From Primula veris (lineage: Eukaryota; Streptophyta; Magnoliopsida; Ericales; Primulaceae), in NCBI GenBank assembly GCA_963682055.1, contig OY821741.1, forward strand, positions 18,467,211-18,531,210: 64,000 bases of DNA, written 5' to 3'. The position numbers and the translations under genes are program-made. Numbering within the stretch: the stretch's first letter is position 1; each line of letters starts with the position of its first letter. The notes below the pieces were generated by a model. It made no database searches. It saw nothing but the letters and a program-made list of their open reading frames with translations, and was not told the DNA's origin. Of this stretch, positions 44,640-54,273 are shown in pieces.

Positions 44640-45330
44640 AATCTTAGGGACGGAAAACCCAGTGTGGGACAAAACCGGTACCTAGGAGAAACTGTGTAGC
44701 CGAATGATATAGGCCGAAATATCATGTAAGTAACTAACCACAAAATAGTGTGCCTCATCAAAACCTTGCCAGAGCAAACCCAATGGAAAAATCTCTGATC
44801 GAAGGAAAAAGAGTGCAACAGTGGTAGTAGTAGGGGATCAAACACAAAACAGGTGCCTCATCAAAACCTTGCTAGAGTAAACCCAGTGGGAAAAAATCTC
44901 TAGTCGAAGGACAAAAGAGTACACAGTGGTAAGAAGTATACAACAGGATACTCCCCCTAATTTCAGCAATCTTAAATGAGATAAGATGGGAACGTGTCTC
45001 GCTAAAAATCTTGCCAAGGAAAACCCAGTGGGAAAAAACCTTTGTCTAAGAATAAAAAGAGTACACGAGCATACGACTGGATGCTCCCCCTCACTTGCAC
45101 ACGACAGGGTGCAAGAATTTCGACTAAGTAGTAATTAGTACAATAAGCATTCACCTGGATGCTCCCCCTCACTTGCACACGATTGGGTGCAAAGATTTCA
45201 TATTCCAAGAAAGAGTACGAGCATTCGACTGGATGCCTCATTTACTTGCACACGACTGTATGCAAGAAAATATAACGTGGAATAAAACGAGCATTCGACA
45301 GGATGCTCTTAAACTTCATATGTGAAGATT
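44640..45330 (-). repeat. Tandem repeats in the 3' untranslated part of the Copia
   Basis: Two repeat families are present. Three copies of a unit with TCATCAAAACCTTGC, AAACCCAGTGGGAAAAA and TCGAAGGA lie at about 44755-44815, 44852-44915 and 44995-45061. Then alternating units with CTCCCCCTCACTTGCAC and GAGCATTCGAC lie at 45067-45308. The second family is composed of the short hairpins described separately. No coding is visible. Confidence 0.75.
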
Positions 45331-45429
45331 TATTTCGGCAAGAAATGCTAAATAGCATAATCTAGTTATGTCTCTCTTGATCGATAACATCAAGTTGTCC
45401 TCAAATAAGATAAGTGTTTTATCTGGATC

Positions 45430-45980
45430 GTGAGACAGAACATATGTAATTCAAATATGGCTAATACGAGCTCGAAGCCATATACACTCTCTAGTCATCT
45501 CATAGAGCACGAGTAGATCAGAATAATTCGTTTGGAGTCATTACAAGACCTCCAAGATATTGCCTTATGCCTAATGGTAAAGACAGACCATGTTAGAAAT
45601 ATCACTTATGCGGGTCTGATAAGTAACCGGCATCGGTATAACCGAAAAAGGGTTGCGTTAATTTGAGTACCGAAGGGGGCAGATACACTCGATGACGCAA
45701 AATGGGATAAGACAAGCCCTCGTCCACAATTACCTTAAGGTAATGGGAAAATGTCTTTTATGCCATTTCGATGGCAGCGTGTTAGCGCGATGCTGTGTCG
45801 AGCTATACCATTCACAGCAAACGAGATGTTCGTCATAGCACATTAGACCAAGTACAATAATGCGCTTATTGTACTTAGATATGAACATCATGGTTCAATA
45901 TCTCTTCATCGTCACATCAGGGACGGACTGGGTCTATATCAATGTCTAGTGATCGAACGATCATGGGAGAATCTGACGAC
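45430..45980 (-). pseudogene. Copia RNase H and connection fragment
   Basis: Reading the minus strand from 45980 downward, the frame contains LDIDIDPVRP, a stop, and CDDEEIL, then YSSTQHRANTLPSKWHKRHF. Further on GNILEVL, RLQTNYSDLLVLYEMTREC matches the RNase H block in which Copia relatives have SSNHAEIIALHEASREC-like sequence. Stops and frame changes are frequent, so no product is made. Confidence 0.6.
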
Positions 45981-46381
45981 TTAGCGTCATGATGACTACA
46001 ACGTCATAACACCTTCTGGGTGTAGTCTGAATCATGGACTTAGATTCAATCTTTATGGGACTCGATCATCAGGCCGAGTCACTACCGTGTCTTCCCAAGA
46101 TCCTTCATCTCGAAGGCAAATCAAAAAATGGATCGCGTAATAAAATACGCAAGGGCATAATACTTGTTCAAGTATCCCATGCTAATAAAATACTCACTTA
46201 GGCGGGTATACCACATCCGCTCGGATTATATTAATCCATATAGTGAACGTCTCATTAAATTAAGATCGTGTTCCGTGGTCAGGAACTACTTGATTTAAGT
46301 ATTATGAAGTCACACAGGGACCTTCATCCACATCTCTAGTCTAAATCCCCACAGAGATAAGATCGTGACCACAATCACATG

Positions 46382-46900
46382 CTACATAATCAGTTTTCCG
46401 GAAACTACTAAACTGATAAAGTAGAGGACTGTCATAATGTCCATTACGAAGAAATCAACCAACTCGTAATCAATCCCAAGGTGTGAGAGAAGCCTTGCGC
46501 TACTAGGCGAGCATTCTACAATCTCATTATTCTCATCACTCTTCCTTACGAATAACCAAATAAACAAACTCGTTTAACATTGGTGGTGTTGGAGCTACAT
46601 GTCCGAACACACTTTCGCTAAGGAGTCTACTAGGATTGCAAGTTTCCATTAGTACAGTCTATTCTCCGTTGACTTCAGGCAACGGTACATGGTTCCCTGT
46701 CATAATTTGTTCATATTATCAGTCGTCACTGAATATATGAACAAGAAATCAATGACAGTCTCGTTTCCCTTCAATATCGTCTAAGATATCATGATCGACA
46801 GATATTTTAAGATTCTTAGGATGAGGAGGAAATCACACATCTCCTTGATCCTTTATAATCTCGTGCGACAAACGAGTTTCAGTTCACCACCTCTGGGGTT
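46382..46900 (-). pseudogene. Copia reverse transcriptase fragment
   Basis: The minus frame 46567-46382 reads FIWLFVRKSDENNEIVECS, LLSHLGIDYELVDFFVMDIM and ISLVVSGKLIM. This is collinear with the RT N-terminal block of Copia (WxFxxK, then the GIDYxETxxPV region, then the ISLA segment), with scattered substitutions. The key LVAQG and GIDYEETY motifs are altered. The YVDD catalytic block was not found. Confidence 0.6.
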
Positions 46901-47109
46901 GAACGAATTAAGAACCGGTCAACTTCCTCATATTTTCGGAAGGACGACAGACTGACAGCCGACGGCATCGTCCTTTGCTTGGCGGGTTCGGCCAAAACAA
47001 CGTGTTACGACTGGAACACGGCGTCCGACAGGGGCGTCTATCCTTGAAAGCATTTTGCAGCAGGTATAAATGATCTCGTGACATCTCATAAAGTCATTAA
47101 ATGCGTCTG

Positions 47110-47900
47110 ACATTTAGTTAGACTTGAGGGAGTCTATGCACTTACTTATCACTAAGTGCAGTTTTGGGGATCAAGCTAAGACTGAGTGGGTTATGCCACG
47201 TTATTTCACGTCGTTCCTTATCAACGGTAACGTGCAAATCTCCCCCTAACGACGGGGAGAACAGTCTTAGCGATGTCACTTTTGCATATCATGCGGTAAA
47301 GAGATCGCTTGCCAAGGTTACTCTATCAAATGATAGGCAGGAGATTCATAATCGACTTATGTCCCCTTTAGAGGTCCATATTTTGAACGCTATAGCGGCT
47401 CAATAAAAATATTAATTAATCACTCTAAACACGCGTTAATACGAGACTTCTGGCTCATAACCAGTAACCAGCTGGTACGCATATGGTGTTTGAGTGTCTA
47501 TGGGCCTCATGACGGACCAATGCAACAAAATAGCATAACCCTACACGGAAATATAAATCTTGGTGCGCAAGACCAAGAAATGGGTGCAATCATTTGCAGT
47601 CGCATTATCAAACTTTCCGTGAGTCCATTTGGGTCTGAACATAATCGACATGATGTTCAATTTGAATTTCCAAACTCAAGTAATTCAAATCGAAATTTCG
47701 ATTTTTTACTCTTCGGAATTATCAAGTCAACTAGACTTTTCAGGATAATCCGGATCATGAGCCATCAACTTAATGATAGGGCTAGAAGTTTAGGAAATGC
47801 TGCATTTCTGTGGACAACAATAATCATGTGACCTTATTGTCGATGCATCAACCATAACCATTTATATTTATGGTCCGTCTTATGGTTGGATAAGTCCACA
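47110..47900 (-). pseudogene. Copia integrase C-terminus and linker fragment
   Basis: Reading down the minus strand, IQIEHHVDYVQTQMD and LTESLIMRLQMIAPIS (47690-47570) correspond to the integrase block that includes the HTQNGLAES motif. GYAILLHWSVMRPI (47540-47490) and DLFTA, then FSPSLGGDLHVTVDKERREI (47330-47220) follow, with LIPKTALSDK before the RT. The same order is seen in the plus-strand remnant at 33.8-34.5 kb. Stops and frame changes abound. Confidence 0.62.
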
Positions 47901-50900
47901 ATAACTCCTTCAATTCTTTACAAGAATTCTACGAGTTCTTTTCGTGATCTTTACACATACTAGTCTTTCAAAGTGAGCATTAGTGGCATGAATTTCGGAT
48001 TAATTACGAAATATATTCTCAGAGAGAATCCAAATGCGATGCGATTATAAATCAAGCATCGTCTTTTGACCCGGGAATATCTCATCCGGTCAATGCCACA
48101 ATATCAAAATGCTCTTATCAATCGACGACAGGCGAATGATAGTACAGACAATCATGTCTTAGCATTTAAATCATTTATCATTTCGACAACAGGCGAAATG
48201 ATAAGGTAACTTTAAATTCTTTAAAGAATGTGATAGCAACCACTTGAAAGACATTTCAACTCCTCTAAAATACGCTTTTGGTCGTATTGAATGGAGGCTA
48301 TGTAAAGAAATTTTAATTCTTTCATGAGCTATTACCAGATAACACTGGTTTTCTTGAATATTTTATAACTCAACAAGGTACGGCAGGTCCTACATGAGTA
48401 TACGACTTCATATTTGACAAATCAATTTGGTTTTACCAAAGATTTCGATTTTGGAACGACAGGTCCAGAATCATTGTCACCGAGTACTCTTTTAGGCAAG
48501 TAGTTGGTGAAATTATGTGGTACATTGTTACCCACTATTTCCAGAAAACCAACTACACCACAAGTATTGCCTAAAATTTCATAATTTAAAGTTTGGTCAC
48601 ATTTTTCAAAGGAATTTGCTCAAAACACTTTAAATTATTTTGAGAAATTTCGTAAACAGGCAAACCATAATCCAAAAGTATGTTCAAATGGAAAAATCAT
48701 AATCCAAATGGAAAAACATAATCCAGATGAGCGAAAAAAAAAAAAAGGCTCAATGATTTATCAAAATCTATATAAAAAAAGGTATCAAACTCATTTGAGC
48801 CACAAAATCGGGGGTCTTAAGAGTTTTCTTTCAGTTAGTTTTAACCACATTAGCATCGGTTTTTTCACCTTTATAATAGTTGTGAACTATTTAAGTAGTA
48901 CCCGTGCATGACCTTTGTCTTTATAGCATAGAGTTGCCTCATTGAGCATTATTTCTTGCTTTGTGACAACGGGCCATATTGTTCCTTTCAATTACTGTCT
49001 TGCAACCACAAGTTTTCGATTTTGACTATTGTCTAAAATCTCGCTTGGCTAGGCGATTCATCGGGATCGCGACAGTTCAAGACAAATAACACTTGTCTCG
49101 GTTCTCGATTCGTGGAAAAAAAATATACACGAAAAGCATTAATATCAGGCAAACAATTCGCCATTGACCCAATAGGATTAAAACTACTCACCAGGGTAAT
49201 TTTCTTATCCAATAACAGATGGGCGATAAAGGAACATGGTGAATATAAATTCACGATACTGCTTATGGAATACAATTTCCAAGCTAGTATTTTGGTGAAG
49301 GATAGCTCCAATATGTCAATTTCAGACATTTGTTCACCGTAGACGTCATCACGTCTCAAATGTGGCGACGGAATAAAATCAACGTCTTAGCATTCATCTC
49401 GAGTGTAACAACAAACTCATGTTTTACTCATCAAAGATGGCATCCAAAAAAAAATTGGGCATCACATTTTCACACATCAGGGTGAGTAACATGTGGTGAC
49501 GGATTAAAATCAACGTTTATACAGTCATTTCGCAAGTATGTTTTACGATTTTTCTCATCATAGATGGCATCCAACATGTGTTGGGAGTTCTGGATTATTT
49601 ATCATATAAAACGACTGGTTTATATGTTTATGGTTTGCATAAGCACAAACTTTTTTTTTTTCGAAACGACAGGTTCGAAAACATTAGTTTTGCTTTTCAT
49701 GTGAATCGGTTCTCATTGATCGAACGACGGGTCGATACTGAAACACCAATTCAGCGAAACATACGTCACTATATAAACACACTCGGGGAAATTATTATTT
49801 AGTCAACCCCTTTCGGTAGCTCTATTTGAACACGACCAGGAAAGACGGTGAGGGGGGTGGGCACGAATGCCTCTTAAAAACCGACCTCATTAGGAGAACG
49901 ACTTCCGCCTTTATCTTTCCTAGACATCGTATCCAAATAGGTGAGCCTATTTGGGGAAAATTCATAATTTTTCCAACTTAAATGTGAATATATACGATTT
50001 TCGCTTTTTATATATGGCAATAATATTGACAATATAGACAATATCTATCTAGATTAACCACATATATATAAACAGGTAGTAAATATATTTTAGGATCTAT
50101 CTAATCATGCAGTAGATTTGGTGTTATAAACAAATCAATTTAAGATTATCAATAAATCCATAAATATTCTAACATATCAAATCAAATCAATTTAAGATTA
50201 TCAATCAATCCATAAAGATTCTAACATATCAAATCAAATCAATTTAAGATTATCAATCAATCCATAAAGATTCTATCATACCAAATCAAATCAAATCAAT
50301 TAGATCTAATCTAATAATTTACTGACAGATGTGATATTTATATATATGGTATTACCAATATATATGATTATGATAACAAGATATCAATCAATTATCTATG
50401 TTTATCGCCATATGAATAATTCTATACATGCTAGTTTTAACATGCAAGCAAGCAATATATTTTTAATTATTAATTTACCATATCACATGCAGGCAGGACA
50501 AATTTTAATTATCATTATACAATATGCATGCAAGTACTATCACGGAAGGAAAGCAAATCTAAATTGCTTATTTATTAATCATATATACTGTTTTACATAC
50601 AAGTAATATAGTAAGGACCAGGGATGTAATTACATTAAACTATATTTCATACACATTTTTTTCAATAAGAAAATTGTACTACAGCAATTTTTTTTTTTAG
50701 TATGCAGTGGACTACAGCAATTTTTTTAGTATGCAGTGGACTACAGCAATTTTTTTTAGTATGCAGTGGACTACAACAATTTTTTTTTTTTAGTACTACA
50801 GCAATTGTACTACAGAAAATTATACACTATATTTCATACTCATTATTAACAAATCCTTCGTCCTTTCACAAGTCAGTGTAACATATATATTCATATAGTA

Positions 50901-51150
50901 TGCAGTGGTTTGGACCATTGTACTCACACATGTATTAACATGCAATTTACAAACGAATATCAGTAGCATGCAATTTTGAATTTATAAGGTAGAAAAAATT
51001 ATGGTGTACCATACTCCATGTATTTTGGTGAAGGTCGATAGAGTAATACCCTAAAAACCCGGATAAACCTCAAGGTTTATAAATACCCAATATCCGTGCG
51101 TTTACCCAAAATCTCCAATATCCGCAAGCGTATATCCTATTCTTCGCGAG
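47901..51150. other. Copia interior without recognisable coding
   Basis: This interval should hold integrase N-terminus, protease and gag, but I recognise none. It contains hairpins with the shared loop up to 49736. A 52-base repeat in three copies lies at 50135-50300 (core AATTTAAGATTATCAATCAA). A roughly 35-base repeat in four copies lies at 50680-50800 (core TAGTATGCAGTGGACTACAG). Confidence 0.5.
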
Positions 51151-51166
51151 CATCGTGCCGATAATG
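51149..51166 (-). promoter_or_regulatory. Primer binding region
   Basis: On the minus strand the bases after the LTR read CATTATCGGCACGATGC. By position this is the primer site. It is not the TGGTATCAGAGC type, and I could not assign the tRNA. Confidence 0.5.
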
Positions 51167-51385
51167 TGTTGTGTGACATATTAGCTCGTTATAGATATAT
51201 ATAGAGATATGTATAGATATAGAGAGAGGTATGAGAGACAACAGAGAGACTTTATTAATCAGAATGTATGAATGAATGTGAAATACAAGACCCCTAACCC
51301 TCTTTATATAGATAGAGGAGTAGGGTTATAAGCCCACTTGGGCCCATAAATTACAAGCCCAATAGTCCAATAATATCCTACAACA
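51167..51385 (-). repeat. 5' LTR (sense orientation) of the minus-strand Copia
   Basis: It is 219 bases with the same ends as its twin at 44346-44568. A 4-base gap near 51244 and about five substitutions are the visible differences. Confidence 0.88.
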
Positions 51386-52047
51386 ATAATGATATTTTTG
51401 TATTATTTTAAACTTATTAAAATAATTTATATCATCGTACTATAAATACGTTCACCGATTTTATTGTTAAGTGCTCGACTCGTTAAAGTAATTAACTATA
51501 CATATGTAAAAAAAATTATATATTAATAGAATATATAAACTTAAAGCTGAGAAAAAATTATGTTATAATGCCAAATAGATTAATTAAGTAACGTTTTATT
51601 TATTTGTACATAACTTTATCATATTAAACAATATAATAATAAAGATAAAATTATAATATTCCAAAAAGATAGGAACAAAATACTATTTTTTAAACTATTA
51701 CATGTTTTGAATGAAAATAGACGTTCACGAACGATCCGTGTTCGGCTCGTCAAATGTTCGGTTCATGTTCATTAAACGTTTATTCGTATTTAAATGAGTA
51801 TGAACTGAACATGAACATAGACTTATTCGGCTCGTTTCGTTTCATTTACATCCTTAACTGACATCCTAACTGACACGTTATATTTTCATCCAGTTTTTTA
51901 CGACGCCGGGGCAGTGAACCGTAAGGAAACATAGATATAGGGTACCAAAGGGGGGTAAATATGTAAGTAGATGTACCGAATGAAAACGACCAAAACATTA
52001 AAAGTAAAAAAAAAACAGCATACATACATACTCCTTGTACATGTATA

Positions 52048-52386
52048 TCGGAAATGTTATATGGACACCATGGAAAATACCCAACTAGACACTTTTTTGT
52101 AAAAACGCTCCAAATCAAGATTTGGTTAATGCAAATCTCCATGGTTTCACGACGAGAACACAAATATACGTCTTGTTTTTTTTTCCGAGATGTATAATGA
52201 CATGTTTTCGAAATTATGGTAAAATTTAAAAATTCAAAACATGTCATTATATATCTTAGAAAAAAAAAAAGACGCATATTTGTGTTACCGTCGTGAAACC
52301 ACGAAGATTTGCATTAACCAAATCTTGATTGTTTTTAAAAAAAAAATATTTAGGTGGGTGTTTTTTCATAATGTGCCTGTATCCTT
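52048..52386. repeat. Foldback element (MITE-like)
   Basis: The left arm has CAAATCAAGATTTGGTTAAT (52107-52126) and AATGACATGTTTT (52196-52208). The right arm is its complement, with AAAACATGTCATTATA (52236-52251) and ATTAACCAAATCTTGATTG (52314-52332). Weaker outer pairing reaches about 52048 and 52386. The centre is a short spacer near 52215-52230. The frames on either strand here are mirror images of each other. Confidence 0.7.
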
Positions 52387-52387
52387 C

Positions 52388-52390
<3 letters not shown>

Positions 52391-52421
<31 letters not shown>
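52391..52421. repeat. (TA)n microsatellite
   Basis: About 15 TA units follow the foldback. A second TA run lies at 52608-52626. Confidence 0.9.
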
Positions 52422-52424
<3 letters not shown>

Positions 52425-52439
52425 AATTACTCAGATTAA

Positions 52440-54273
52440 CAGCCCCAATTTCGCCTTGATGGTTAATTTCAAATTCCCAAAGGTTGTTAAATTATACCCT
52501 CTCTATATTTTGTTTCTCTTAACTGTTAAGAAATGTTCAATTTTCCAAATAAGTGAAGGCTACATGATTATTATAAATATATGTGTACATATAATTTGTT
52601 TATGTCATATATATATATATATATATGTATGTAATTACATATGGGTGTTTTTTGTTTCTTATGATTATATCACTGATCTTTAGAATTTTAGTTATTTCCT
52701 AATATAATTATCAGCTTTGTTTTTGATGCAAAATGAAAAACAATACTATAAACCCGGTGCACTAATTTCGTGGGTGTGCCAACCAATCACATTTCTTAGT
52801 TTGTATTTTGAATTAATTTTATGGTAGTTGTTTTTGGGTTGCTTTATATGTATTGGGTTTTTAGTGGTCGGCACACCCTTAAGTTTAGTATACCGAGTTC
52901 ATGATAGTGTTTCACTTTTCTTGCACTTTTTAAGTTTCTAAATTTATTCAGCATTATAAATCACTTTTTTGTAGTTCGACTTTTACTGCAAAATTTGTCC
53001 TTCTCGTGAAAAAATTTATGTTGGTTTATAGTCATCTGACTTATAATGTCATGACATATTTCGTAATCGGTTTATACCACTGTTTTAAAAAGCACGTTTT
53101 GTAGTAAAAAAAAACTTGGTAAAAGCTCGATTCAAAGCTTAAAAAGCTCGCTTTCCCGCTTTTTAGGCCGCTTTTAGCACAGTTCTTGCAAAAATGATTT
53201 ACCTAAGATTTTGCTTTCTAAAACACTGGTTTATACTCTATGAAGCTAGACTAAATATATAGACGTTCTTGATCATTGGCTAGTCTCCTCTGTATTGTTA
53301 TTTACAAGTCACATTTAGTTCTAGTAGAGTAGTATGGAATGTTTTTCCGTTTAATTATTTATTTTAGCACAGACTGACATTTGAATTTTTATTTCCCAAG
53401 TGATTTTATAAGTCGTGTTTGGCTAGTACAGGCTACAACATTAAGAATTGGTTATTTTCATGTTTTGTTTGACTTCCTTTTTGAGTATTATCTTAATTGA
53501 GGGCATGTTATGTGGCTTGTGATTGAGATGGTGAAGGTTGCTGCTATGCATATACTATGACTTTGTGCATACGATTTTCCTTTACAGAATGTTGTTCTCT
53601 TTTATGTTCATCTTCGATATGAAGAGCAATTAATATTGCTTATTCTTTCGAAATCTCCTTTGATATTTTGAATTTCAATTGCCCTGCATTGTTTTATTGG
53701 AAGGAAGAAGCTGTTGTACTAAAGCTGTTTTTTTAGTACTTTGAATTCCCATATTTTTTAGGATTCTCACTTGATGTTTACCAATAATTATCTTTTCCAA
53801 CATAGTAATTTACAGTTACTGATGGTAATTGAAATTTCCACATGACTGGTAAATAATTGCTTCAGTGTATAATAAACAAGTATGGCCTATCAATTGTTCA
53901 GAGCCAGTTCATTTTTCCCCAACATTCTAAGCTCTACTTTATGATAGTCCATATGATTAACAATCTCCGGGGATTATTGGCTAAAATCCAGAGTTTTTTG
54001 TGAAACTACGACTTTTTCTAATGTCTTGGATGCTTTGTGGCTTTACTATGTAAAGCCTTTTTGTTTTGTTTCGTTGGTATGCCATCACTCAGTAGTTGCT
54101 TCTGATTGTTACTAACAGCTCATACTTTGTATTGTAATATGATCACAAATTTTCTTCAAGATGCTTTGTGGCTTTGTCCCTTTAGGTTTAATTTGGGTAA
54201 GCTGTCACTAATAATTTGCCTTGGATTATTTCTAATAGTATGTGTGCATTATAATATGATCAGAAAATTAGCA
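52440..54273. other. Region upstream of the HIR gene
   Basis: No other gene is recognised. It should contain the promoter and probably a 5' untranslated exon, because an acceptor-like attag lies 2 bases before the HIR start codon at 54274. The donor and the first exon could not be placed. A 151-bp MITE lies inside. Confidence 0.4.
53078..53228. mobile_element. Small hAT-type MITE, 151 bp
   Basis: The left end is CACTGTTTTAAAAAGC and the complement of the right end is CAGTGTTTTAGAAAGC. A perfect 8-bp duplication GTTTATAC lies at 53070-53077 and 53229-53236. The interior contains repeated AAAGCTCG and GCTTTTT motifs. It lies upstream of HIR. Confidence 0.78.

Larger units (their letters stand above)
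44935..49736 (-). repeat. Dispersed hairpins with variable stems and a common 8-nt loop
   Basis: On the plus strand the loop is ACGACAGG, ACGACTGG or a close variant, and the flanking 5-11 bases are self-complementary but different at each site. Examples: stem GAGCAT at 45067-45086; CTTGCAC at 45094-45115; GAGCAT at 45289-45308; CGTGTT at 47001-47020; TTATCATTTCG at 48175-48204 (loop ACAACAGG); GATTTTGGA at 48447-48472; CATATAAA at 49603-49626; TTTTCGAA at 49658-49681; ATCGA at 49719-49736; CCGTTG at 46666-46685 (loop ACTTCAGG); AGTAT at 44935-44952 (loop ACAACAGG). The sense RNA loop is CCUGUCGU or CCAGUCGU. I saw none outside this element in the window. Confidence 0.75.
44346..51385 (-). 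mobile_element. Copia-type LTR retrotransposon, probably non-autonomous
   Basis: Two short LTRs (44346-44568 and 51167-51385) share the ends TGTTGTGTGACAT and CCTACAACA. A perfect ATAAT duplication flanks the element at 44341-44345 and 51386-51390. The polypurine tract lies next to the left LTR and the tRNA-primer region next to the right LTR, so it reads on the minus strand. By eye the LTRs differ at about five positions plus one small gap in about 220 bases, which indicates a fairly recent insertion. Its gag-pol is nevertheless badly broken: integrase, RT and RNase H fragments remain and gag was not recognised. It carries tandem repeats and many short hairpins with a shared loop. Confidence 0.88.
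44087..51856. mobile_element. hAT-type MITE split by a Copia element
   Basis: The left end is TAGGACTGTAAATGAGATG. The right end, reverse complemented, is TAAGGATGTAAATGAAACG, a terminal inverted repeat. An 8-bp duplication reads ACTGACAC at 44079-44086 and ACTGACAT at 51857-51864. The interior is built of GTTCGTTCAT-like and CATGAACATGA-like inverted motifs on both sides. Without the Copia insertion the MITE is about 725 bases. It carries no transposase. Confidence 0.72.

Noticed and set aside
49033..49359. Copia protease or gag on the minus strand
   Set aside because: A CLPD string resembles the protease block but the DSG site and following motifs are absent, so I do not call it.
50680..50800. 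CRISPR-like array
   Set aside because: The repeats are contiguous tandem units without unique spacers in a plant retrotransposon interior.
52241..52459. Small protein frames at the foldback
   Set aside because: Plus and minus frames share the same peptide because the DNA is an inverted repeat; the rest is (TA)n.
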